This document shows, piece by piece, positions 1 to 5,976 of a stretch of DNA of 7,512 nt. The notes beneath the pieces were generated by a model. It saw only the letters and a program-made list of their open reading frames with translations, was not told the DNA's origin and ran no database searches. The translations under genes and the position numbers were made by a program. The stretch's first letter is position 1, and the number at the start of each line of letters is the position of its first letter. Source of the DNA: Sphingopyxis sp. GTDB lineage: Bacteria > Pseudomonadota > Alphaproteobacteria > Sphingomonadales > Sphingomonadaceae. The stretch covers positions 1 through 7,512 of the forward strand of contig JAAUPH010000113.1 of NCBI GenBank assembly GCA_012035435.1, read 5' to 3'.

Positions 1-2
1 AC

Positions 3-132
3 ATCACGGGCAACACCAACCCAAGCCTCTTCAGCGCGGGCCCCTGCGATTTCGGCGACTGGTGTGTTGACCTACACCCCGGCCGCCAACCAAAATGGCA
101 GCGCAACGGTGACGGTGCGGCTGCAGGACGAT
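3..132 (+). pseudogene. fragment of an Ig/cadherin-like repeat (adhesin-type) protein, frameshifted
   Basis: Open from the window edge, with no start or stop of its own. Read in frame 3 from base 3 it gives ITGNTNPSLFSAGP; after the C run at 41-44 it continues in frame 1 as PAISATGVLTYTP and then NQNGSATVTVRLQDDGG. Together these form one strand-rich motif typical of tandem Ig/cadherin-like repeats in very large secreted bacterial adhesins (LTYTP, GSATVTV and DDGG are the familiar landmarks). One extra C in the run explains the frame change. The usual continuation after DDGG (T-A-N) is reached only by another frame change, exactly where the next fragment starts. Family recognition is by motif memory only; no whole domain is present. 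It is unrelated to the genes that follow. Confidence 0.55.
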
Positions 133-859
133 GGCGGGCACCGCGAACAGCAACAACGAGATCGCGGACTACATCGCGGCTCTGCGAGAGTCTCCCGTGC
201 TCAAGGATGTGGAACTGCAGTTCATCCGCGAGGGCAAGGAGGACGATCGGGTCGTCCGCAAGTTCGAACTGCTCGCGCTCGTGCGCAACGATGTGGATTC
301 AAAGGCGCTGGGTGACTCGCTGACCGCCGGCTACCAGCTTCCCGAAAGCGCGGCCTTCCCGTCGCAGCTGGCCCGCGCGCTCCAGGCCAAGGGCCACAAG
401 GTCGAAATCATCAACGCCGGCGTGTCCGGCGACACCACCGCCGCAGGCCGCGCGCGTCTGGCCTTTGTGCTTGATAATGCCCCCACCAAGCCTGCGCTGG
501 TCGTGCTCGGCCTTGGCGGCAACGACATGCTGCGCGGGATCGGCGCGGCTGAAACCCGCGCGAATATGACCGCGATGATGGACGAGCTCAAGCGCCGCGA
601 TATTCCCGTCGTGCTAACCGGCATGCTTGCTGCACCCAATTTGGGCGCGGATTATGGCAAGGCTTTCAACAGCATCTTCACCGATCTCGCCAAGCAATAT
701 GACGCCGCGCTTTACCCCTTCATCCTCGAAGGGGTGGTCACCAAACCGGACTTGATGCTGGCGGACGGGATTCACCCGACGGCCGAGGGCGTGGGCGTGA
801 TGGCTAAGGGGATTGCCCCGCTGGTGAGTAACAAGTTGCCGGAGAAGGTCACACCCTAG
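131..859 (+). CDS. SGNH/GDSL-type arylesterase (TesA-like), N-terminus replaced by foreign sequence
   Basis: The reading frame is open from ATG 131, but only about 305-859 belongs to this protein. SGNH hydrolases of the TesA/arylesterase group hydrolyse short acyl or aryl esters and thioesters, usually in the periplasm or as lipoproteins. All four family blocks are visible. GDSLTAGY holds the nucleophile Ser (codon 317-319). GVSGDTT gives the Gly of block II, and GLGGND gives the Asn of block III. DGIHP holds the catalytic Asp (764-766) and His (773-775). LTGMLAAPNLG is typical of the alphaproteobacterial arylesterases. Missing are the signal peptide or lipobox and the first strand that normally precedes GDS (commonly hydrophobic, ending A-F-G-D-S); here the upstream residues are SKAL from the PilN-like piece. 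The ATG at 131 has no reason to be the native start. It ends with TAG at 857-859, convergent with rlmN. The enzyme class is secure; the 5' end is not. Confidence 0.8.
   Translation: MAGTANSNNEIADYIAALRESPVLKDVELQFIREGKEDDRVVRKFELLALVRNDVDSKALGDSLTAGYQLPESAAFPSQLARALQAKGHKVEIINAGVSGDTTAAGRARLAFVLDNAPTKPALVVLGLGGNDMLRGIGAAETRANMTAMMDELKRRDIPVVLTGMLAAPNLGADYGKAFNSIFTDLAKQYDAALYPFILEGVVTKPDLMLADGIHPTAEGVGVMAKGIAPLVSNKLPEKVTP
134..307 (+). pseudogene. fragment resembling the C-terminal region of type IV pilus assembly protein PilN
   Basis: In frame 2 the stretch reads GTANSNNEIADYIAALRESP, then an LKDVELQFI strand, a charged segment and a final RKFELLALVRNDVD strand. This helix-strand-strand pattern, with an SN..IA.Y...L..SP helix followed by V.L and a closing F.L strand, is how PilN-type fimbrial assembly proteins end. 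PilN is an inner-membrane protein that works with PilM and PilO to align the pilus machine. Only about 58 residues are present. The N-terminal membrane helix and a start codon are absent, and no pil neighbours exist in the window. The frame joins directly onto the GDSL esterase without a stop. The PilN assignment is an inference from pattern; another membrane-complex protein with the same fold is possible. Confidence 0.45.
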
Positions 860-871
860 CTGAATTGTGTC

Positions 872-944
872 CCTGCGAAGGCTGGGACCCATTGCCCTCC
901 GCTGAATATCAAAACCACCGGAGATGGACCACTGCCCTCGCAGG
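872..944. repeat. extragenic palindromic repeat between convergent genes
   Basis: Two 21-base arms at 872-892 and 924-944 are imperfect reverse complements, with about 16 of 21 positions pairing. The left arm begins CCTGCGAAGGC and the right arm ends GCCCTCGCAGG. They are separated by a 31-base loop. This style of palindrome (tgcgaaggc...gggaccca) is familiar from sphingomonad intergenic regions. It fills most of the 106 bases between the esterase stop and the rlmN stop, where it could also act as a two-way transcription barrier; no U-tract follows either arm, so an intrinsic terminator is not shown. Its presence supports the taxonomic guess and suggests the esterase/rlmN junction is genuine genome. 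Confidence 0.6.
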
Positions 945-965
945 AGTGCAGCCTAATGAACCAAG

Positions 966-2197
966 CTACCCCAAAGCCGCCTGCTTCTCCTCAGCCAGCT
1001 TGTCCAATTCCGCACGGCTCAGTTTCTTCGCCGCCGATTTGAGCTGGCCGCACGCCGCCATAATATCGCGCCCGCGCGGGGTGCGGATCGGCGCGCTAAT
1101 TCCCGCCTTGAAAATCAAATTGCTAAACGCCCGCACCCGCTCTGGCGTCGAACATTCATAGACCGCGCCCGGCCATGGATTAAAGGGGATCAGATTGACT
1201 TTCGCAGGCAAATTATAGGCCTTGATCAGCCGCACCAGTTCGCGCGCGTCCGCATCGCTGTCATTCTTGTCCTTCAACATCACATATTCAAACGTGATCC
1301 GCCGCGCATTGTTCGCGCCGGGATAGGCCGCGCAGGCTTCCAGCAATTCCTCAATGCCATATTTGCGGTTCAGCGGCACAATCTCGTCGCGCACTTCCTT
1401 GGTGACCGCGTGCAGCGACACCGCCAGATTGACGCCAATCTCTGCCCCGCGCGGGCCATCATCGGCACCACGCCGCTGGTCGACAGCGTAATCCGCCGCC
1501 GTGACAGCGCAAGCCCGTCGCCGTCCATGACGATCTTCAGCGCGCCCTTCACCCCGTCAAAATTATACAGCGGTTCGCCCATCCCCATCATCACGATGTT
1601 GGTCAGCATGCGGCCGTCGGCGGTGTACTGACGCGCATCCTCGCCGTCATCGTCGTCCGCCGTCGCCATCGTGCCCTTGGGCCATTCGCCCAGCGCATCG
1701 CGCGCCAGCATCACCTGCCCCACAATTTCGCCGGGCGTCAGGTTGCGCACGAGCCGCATCGTGCCGGTGTGGCAGAAACGGCAGTTGAGGGTGCACCCGA
1801 CCTGCGATGACACGCACAAAGTCCCCCGATCGGCATCGGGGATGAACACCATCTCGAATTCCTGGGCATCCTCGGTCGCAAGCAGCCATTTGCGCGTGCC
1901 ATCGTTCGACACCTGCGCCGTTACCACGCGCGGTCGGCCAATCGCGAACCGCTCGCCAAGCCACGGCCGCATATCTTTGGCGATATCGGTCATCTCGGCA
2001 AAATCGGTCACGCCGCGATGGTAAATCCAATGCCAAATCTGCTTCGACCGCAGCTTCGCCGCCTTGGCATCCAGCCCCGCACCTTCCAGCGCCGCGCGAA
2101 TGGCATCGCGCGGCAAGCCGACAAGGTCGGTTCGTCCATCGGCGCGAAGCGGTGCGGTCCCGGTCGGGACAGGATCAATATGGCCAGGGATTTGCAT
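966..2197 (-). CDS. rlmN: 23S rRNA (adenine2503-C2)/tRNA (adenine37-C2) methyltransferase RlmN, split by a frameshift
   Basis: A radical-SAM enzyme that adds a methyl to C2 of A2503 in 23S rRNA and of A37 in some tRNAs. Numbering from ATG 2197, an N-terminal helical domain is followed by [17 protein letters not shown]. This carries C128, which forms the methyl-transfer intermediate in the family, and the 4Fe-4S CX3CX2C ligands C135, C139 and C142. MGMGEPLYN is the SAM-binding GGEP-like motif. The C-terminal [14 protein letters not shown] holds the second catalytic Cys, C383. The frame breaks after residue 251 at the CCCC run 1445-1448. Adding one base gives [18 protein letters not shown], the family sequence, and a 410-residue protein. 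As written, the last 160 residues including C383 would be lost. The start at 2197 is preferred because residues before it are unlike the family and would overlap the protease gene; no strong ribosome site is seen. A 55-base gap from the protease stop suggests cotranscription. An acidic DDDDGED loop sits near residues 178-196. Confidence 0.92.
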
Positions 2198-2252
2198 GAT
2201 GCCGCGCGCTATACCGCCAGAGGCGCAAAAGCGCAATTGCGGCGACGCGGGC

Positions 2253-3758
2253 TTACCGCTGCAGTCGCACCGGAATGAACTGCGACGGGCCACCGCGACG
2301 GAGCAGTTCAAGCAGCACGGCTTCACGCCCCGCTGCCTTGGCGTCGGTGATCACTTTGGCCAGAGCCTCGACCGTCGCCACCGGCGCGCGGTTGGCGGTC
2401 AGGATGACGTCGCAGCGCCGCACGCCGCGCCGACCAAGTTCACCGGAGGCCGACACGGCAGCAATTACCATGCCCTTGGTCGCGGGGTCGACGCCGCAGG
2501 ACCGTGCAATCTCTGGCGTCAGCGCCTGAACCGCCAGACCCAATTCTTTCTGAATCGTCTGGTTGGCGCCAACCGAGGGATTGTCCGGCAACTCTTCCTG
2601 CGCTTCAGGATCAAAATTATCAGCGCGGGTCAATTCTTCATCAGACGGACGTGTGCCCACAACGGCGTTGAGCGTGACCGTCTTTCCATCGCGAAGCACT
2701 TCCAGCGGAATGCGCGTACCGGGCTTGGTATTGGCAACGATAAACGACAGGGTCTGGTCGGGGCGAACTTCGCGGCCCGCAACCTTCAGCACGACGTCGC
2801 CGCGCTTCAGCCCCGCCTTGTCGCCGCCTTCATCGGGTTCGACGCGCTGGACAAATTCGCCGCGATCCTTGGCAATGCCAAGCGCGGCGGCAAGATCCTC
2901 GCCCACCGGTTCAATGCCAATGCCCAGATAGCCGCGTTGCGGCCGCGCGCCGCTACGCAGCGCTTCGATGACCGGAATGGCTGCATCGGCGGGAATTGCG
3001 AAGTTGACGCCGATGTTCGCGCCGACGGGCGAGATCAGCATATTGTTCACGCCAACGACATTGCCGTTCAAATCGAACAGCGGGCCGCCGGAGTTGCCGC
3101 GGTTAATCGCAGTGTCGGTCTGGATAAAGCGGTCATAGGCGCCGCCTTGCCCGATGTTACGCTGTACCGCCGAAATGATGCCGGCGGTCACTGTTGAGCC
3201 GAGCCCCAGCGGGTTGCCGATCGCAACAACCCAGTCGCCGACGCGCGCCTTCGATGAATCGGCGAATTTTACGAAGGGCAGCCCCGTCGCCTCAATCTTC
3301 AGCAACGCCAGATCGGACGCGGCGTCGCGGCCGACGATCCGTGCGCGAAACTCTCGGCGGTCGGTCATGATGACGGTCACCGTGTCCACCTCTGCCCCGC
3401 GTGGGCCGCCGGAGATGACGTGATTGTTGGTGACGATGTAGCCGTCTGCCGAGATCAAAAAGCCGCTGCCGCCGCCCTGCTGTTCCTGCGTCACTGGTTC
3501 ACGGGTGCCTGCGAGCGGATCGATGCGGGTGCCCAGCGTGACCTGTTGCCGCGTCGAAATATTGACCACCGCGGGCTGGAGTTGTTCGACCAGATCGGCA
3601 AAGCTGGCGGGCGCGCCCGAGCGGGGGACGACGCGCTCCATTTGCGAGGCTTCGTTCTGCGCAACCTGCGCGCCAGCCGGGATTTGGCCAGTGAGGGCCA
3701 GCGCAGTGCCGCCCAGCAGCATCGCCGTCGTAATTCCATAAACGTAGCGCACGTTCAT
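2253..3758 (-). CDS. degP: Do-like (DegP/HtrA family) periplasmic serine endoprotease
   Basis: Envelope protease and chaperone that removes misfolded periplasmic proteins. The 501-residue product starts MNVRYVYG, followed by a hydrophobic stretch (TTAMLLGGTALALTG) and an AGA-Q site typical of Sec signal cleavage near residue 30. The trypsin-like domain carries the full triad: His113 (TNNHVI), Asp149 (SDLALLKI) and Ser223 (RGNSGGPLF). A first PDZ domain lies at about 276-372 (RGYLGIGIEP, then AGLKRGDVVLKV). A second, more divergent one lies at about 405-501 (GLAVQAL, then GVRRCDVILTAN). Length and layout match the DegP/DegQ/MucD group; these cannot be separated by eye, so the symbol is generic. 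The start at 3758 is chosen over the in-frame GTG at 3800 because GAGGAA lies just upstream and the signal peptide then begins correctly. The gene follows hflC by 130 bases and precedes rlmN by 55. The frame is intact throughout, unlike its neighbours. Confidence 0.95.
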   Translation of the reverse strand: MNVRYVYGITTAMLLGGTALALTGQIPAGAQVAQNEASQMERVVPRSGAPASFADLVEQLQPAVVNISTRQQVTLGTRIDPLAGTREPVTQEQQGGGSGFLISADGYIVTNNHVISGGPRGAEVDTVTVIMTDRREFRARIVGRDAASDLALLKIEATGLPFVKFADSSKARVGDWVVAIGNPLGLGSTVTAGIISAVQRNIGQGGAYDRFIQTDTAINRGNSGGPLFDLNGNVVGVNNMLISPVGANIGVNFAIPADAAIPVIEALRSGARPQRGYLGIGIEPVGEDLAAALGIAKDRGEFVQRVEPDEGGDKAGLKRGDVVLKVAGREVRPDQTLSFIVANTKPGTRIPLEVLRDGKTVTLNAVVGTRPSDEELTRADNFDPEAQEELPDNPSVGANQTIQKELGLAVQALTPEIARSCGVDPATKGMVIAAVSASGELGRRGVRRCDVILTANRAPVATVEALAKVITDAKAAGREAVLLELLRRGGPSQFIPVRLQR

Positions 3759-3760
3759 TC

Positions 3761-3766
3761 TTCCTC
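3761..3766 (-). promoter_or_regulatory. ribosome binding site of the Do-like protease
   Basis: On the minus strand GAGGAA sits immediately before ATG 3758, with two bases (GA) between. It is the strongest purine-rich site in the leader and decides for the internal ATG over the GTG 42 bases upstream. The spacing is short but workable. Confidence 0.6.
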
Positions 3767-3772
3767 TCAATT

Positions 3773-3787
3773 GCCAGCCAAGCTGGC
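3773..3787. other. small hairpin in the protease leader
   Basis: GCCAGC-CAA-GCTGGC is a perfect 6-bp stem with a 3-base loop. It lies in the 5' leader of the protease gene, six bases upstream of the ribosome site. It does not cover that site and has no U-tract. It could be a weak structure in the mRNA leader or chance. Confidence 0.3.
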
Positions 3788-3794
3788 GAAAAAC

Positions 3795-3811
3795 TGGCAC
3801 TCTCGTGCTAA
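3795..3811. promoter_or_regulatory. spacer-less CIRCE-like palindrome upstream of the Do-like protease
   Basis: TGGCACTC at 3795-3802 abuts TCGTGCTAA at 3803-3811. The halves resemble the two arms of the HrcA operator CIRCE (TTGGCACTC and GAGTGCTAA), which is normally split by nine bases. Here the spacer is missing and the right arm has two mismatches. The position, about 37 bases upstream of the start codon, is where a CIRCE site would sit. As a known operator it is defective, so this is only a candidate. Confidence 0.2.
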
Positions 3812-3888
3812 TCTGCGCCTGAACGCCAATTGAATGGCGCTGCCGTCCGTCAGCCTGTCACCGCCGTTTGTCGAAGCGCCAAATTTCG

Positions 3889-4741
3889 TCATTCCCCCCG
3901 AAAGCGGCGCAGATAATCATTGTCCGGCGACAGTATCAACTTGGTCGCACCCTTGTTGTCGGCACCGAGGAAAGTCTGACGATAGCTTTGCATGGCGCGG
4001 TAGAAATCGTAAAATTCTGGATCCTTGCCAAAGCTGGCGGCATAGATGCGCGCAGCTTCGCCATCGGCGTTACCGCGGATGATCTGCGCTTCCTTTTCCC
4101 CCCCTGCACGGATGGTGATCGCCTCTTGCTGACGCGCGGTGCGCATCCGGTTGAACGCAGCCTCCAGCGTCGCGCCTTCGGGAAGGTCGGCGCGCTTGAT
4201 GCGGACATCGATGACCTCGGCGCCATATTTGCGCGCCTCGCGGTTGAGCGCTGTCTGGATCTGGTCCATCACCGCTCCGCGTTCGGCCGACAGCAATGTC
4301 GCAAACGTCCGCTTGCCAAGCTCGTTGCGGAGCGAGGAGCCGAGGATCGTCTTGAGCTGCTCGGTCAGCCGTTCCTCGGTCCGAATCGCGGTATACATGC
4401 GCACCGGATTGGTGATCCGGAACCGGGCAAAGGCGTCAACCTGCAACCCGTTGCTGGTCGGTGGAAAGCACCTGTTGGCGCTCCATGTTCACGCCCAGCA
4501 CGCGCTTGTCGATGTAAGTGATGGTGTCGACAAAGGGGATGCGGGCGACAAGGCCTGCGCCCGATTCGCCGAATTCCTCCTTGGGATCATAGCGGTTGAC
4601 CATGCCCTGAATTTCGCCAAAGCGCAGGATCAGGGCCTGTTTATCCTCTGGCACCACCGCAAAGGTGGAGGTGAGCACCACCAGCAGCGCGATGATACCG
4701 AACAGGAGGCGCAAGGGGCGCTGCATAAGCTGGTCCAACAT
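3889..4741 (-). CDS. hflC: HflC, SPFH-domain subunit of the HflK-HflC membrane complex, split by a frameshift
   Basis: HflC partners HflK in a large cage in the inner membrane, mostly facing the periplasm, that encloses and modulates the FtsH protease. From ATG 4741 the protein begins MLDQLMQRPLRL. One membrane helix follows at about 10-30 (LLFGIIALLVVLTSTFAVV), then the band-7/SPFH domain (ALILRFGE, PFVDTITYIDKRV, VLSTDQQR). A coiled-coil region comes next, with the typical ERGAVMDQIQTALN, EVIDVRIKRADLPEG and RMRTARQQEA landmarks. The frame breaks at about residue 97 in the CCC run 4447-4449. Removing one base gives DQQRLQVDAFARFRI, the family sequence, and a 283-residue protein of usual length. 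As written, a stop comes right after QQRVAG. The start lies one base past the hflK stop (TGA-C-ATG), with GGGAGGG upstream, so translation is probably coupled to hflK. Confidence 0.93.
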
Positions 4742-4742
4742 G

Positions 4743-5818
4743 TCACTGCCCTCCCTTGGTGGCGGGCGCCGGATCGACATTGGCCCGGCGTTGGAGTTCG
4801 TTCAGCGGCAAAAAGGAGGTCACGCCGCGCGGTTCGACGATCGTCTTGTCGACGTTGGACAACACATTCTCCATCGTTTCATAATAAAGCCGCTGACGGG
4901 TAACACCGGGCGCAAGCTTATATTGTTCGTAAATCTGGTCGAAGGCGGCAGTGTCACCCCGCGCGCGCTCCAGAACCTGTTGTTCATAGGCACGGGCGAG
5001 GTTGATCGCGGCCTCGCGCTGCTGCTGCGCCGCCGTCACTTCCTTGAACGCGTCATCCACCTTTTGCGGGGGGTCGGCCTGTCGGATGGCGATGCCCTGA
5101 ATCGACACACCCGCGCGATATTCGTCGAGCAATTCCTGCATCCGCGCCTGAACCTGCGTTTCTATTTCGACGCGACCCGGGCCGATCGCCTGAACCAGGC
5201 TGAAGTTGGCGACCGTGGCGCGCATCGCACTTTCGGCGACTTCGCGGATCGTGCCATCGGGATCGGCGAGCTGGAACAGGTAGAGTTCCGGATCGCGGAT
5301 CGTCCAGCGCACTTCATATGCCAGATCGACGATGCTCTGGTCGCGGGTTAACACGAAATTCTCATCATTAGCCGACGGTGCGCCGATGGGCATGGTACGG
5401 ATTTGCCGGACGTCTTCCATCTGGATACGCTCAATGGGCGAGGGGAGCGTGAATTTAACGCCGGGACCGACGGTCCGCTGATAGCTGCCCCACCGCGTCA
5501 CAACGCCTTCCTTTTCCGGCGGGACGACGTGGAAGGAGGAGAAGGCAACCCACAGGACCAGAAAAGGCGAACAAGCGCCCAGCTCCACAGCTTCGCCGAG
5601 GGCATCGGCGGCAGATTCGCGCCAAAGCCGCCGCCACCGCCGCCCGAACCGCGCCCGCGCTTGAGCAGTTCGTCGAGCGCAGAAGGGCCGCGCGGTTTGC
5701 GGTCGCGCCCGCCGCGATCCTCGACCGGCGTGAGCCAAGGGTTGCGTGGACCGGGCTCGCCATTCTTGCCGCCACCTTTGCCATCATCACCCGATCCGCC
5801 CCAGGGGCTGTTCGCCAT
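4743..5818 (-). CDS. hflK: HflK, SPFH-domain subunit of the HflK-HflC membrane complex, split by a frameshift
   Basis: Partner of HflC in the FtsH-regulating inner-membrane complex. From ATG 5818 the product starts MANSPWGGSGDDGKGGG, with a glycine-rich, charged cytoplasmic tail of about 75 residues (PRNPWLTP, SALDELLKRG, then a poly-Gly run). This tail is a hallmark of HflK. A membrane helix follows at about 77-97, then SSFHVVPPEKEGVVTRWG opening the SPFH domain, and PGVKFTLPSPIE. The C-terminal helical part has QADPPQKVDDAFKEVTAAQQ, typical of the family. The frame breaks inside the membrane helix at the AAAA run 5562-5565. One more A restores LVRLFLVLWVAFSSF and gives 358 residues. An in-frame ATG at 5896 would add 26 residues unlike HflK and would coincide with the predicted transcription start, so 5818 is preferred. 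It is the first gene of the minus-strand cluster and divergent from mrp. Confidence 0.93.
4749..4755 (-). promoter_or_regulatory. ribosome binding site of hflC inside the end of hflK
   Basis: GGGAGGG on the minus strand lies seven bases before ATG 4741, within the last codons of hflK. It fixes the hflC start against an in-frame ATG at 4780, whose extra residues (MSIRRPPPREGSD) are just hflK sequence read in another frame. Confidence 0.7.
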
Positions 5819-5902
5819 AGTGCTGATTCCAGCGAGGAAGCGTTTGATTCCCCGGAAGGGGCGCCGCGCTTGCGTTGCGTTGTCCATCTTGTTCATGCTG
5901 CA

Positions 5903-5932
5903 TTTATAGGGGCAGCTTTTGCGAAAAACAGG
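5903..5932 (-). promoter_or_regulatory. candidate promoter for hflK-hflC (and perhaps degP-rlmN)
   Basis: On the minus strand CCCCTATAAATG includes a TATAAA -10 box at 5908-5903. A poor -35 (CCTGTT or CTGTTT) lies 17-18 bases upstream. The CCCCTAT element also resembles the -10 of alphaproteobacterial heat-shock (RpoH) promoters, which would suit this operon, but the -35 lacks a clean CTTG. Initiation would fall near 5896, giving a leader of about 78 bases to ATG 5818. Confidence 0.35.
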
Positions 5933-5947
5933 GGGTCCGCGAATAAT
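5919..5947 (+). promoter_or_regulatory. candidate sigma-70-type promoter for mrp
   Basis: TTGCGA at 5919-5924 and AATAAT at 5942-5947 are separated by exactly 17 bases. Initiation near 5954 would give a leader of roughly 25-35 bases before mrp. The -35 box overlaps the upstream part of the hflK promoter on the other strand. Box matches are partial. Confidence 0.4.
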
Positions 5948-5976
5948 GCGCTGGCAAACTGCTGCGCGGCGCTTAT

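Noticed and set aside
131..859. A true PilN-esterase fusion protein
   Set aside because: The PilN-like part lacks its membrane anchor and start, the esterase lacks its first strand and signal, and a third foreign fragment precedes them; chimera is simpler.
2198..2326. 43-residue N-terminal extension of RlmN
   Set aside because: It overlaps the end of the protease gene and is cysteine/arginine-rich unlike RlmN; ATG 2197 gives a family-like start.
2064..3197. Long plus-strand open frame (377 codons) opposite degP
   Set aside because: It is antisense to a well-supported protease and the start of rlmN; the residues are low-complexity products of high GC and match no family I recognise.
3773..3787. 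RNA thermometer in the degP leader
   Set aside because: The hairpin does not sequester the ribosome site, and no ROSE or FourU pattern is present.
3868..4903. Two plus-strand open frames opposite hflC and hflK
   Set aside because: They lie antisense to conserved SPFH domains and have no recognisable motifs.
1441..5566. Programmed ribosomal frameshifting in rlmN, hflC and hflK
   Set aside because: The sites need opposite corrections, lack slippery heptamers with downstream structure, and such frameshifting is not known for these genes.
5819..5896. 26-residue N-terminal extension of HflK from ATG 5896
   Set aside because: The start would coincide with the predicted transcription start, and family members begin near the glycine-rich MANSPWGG-type sequence.
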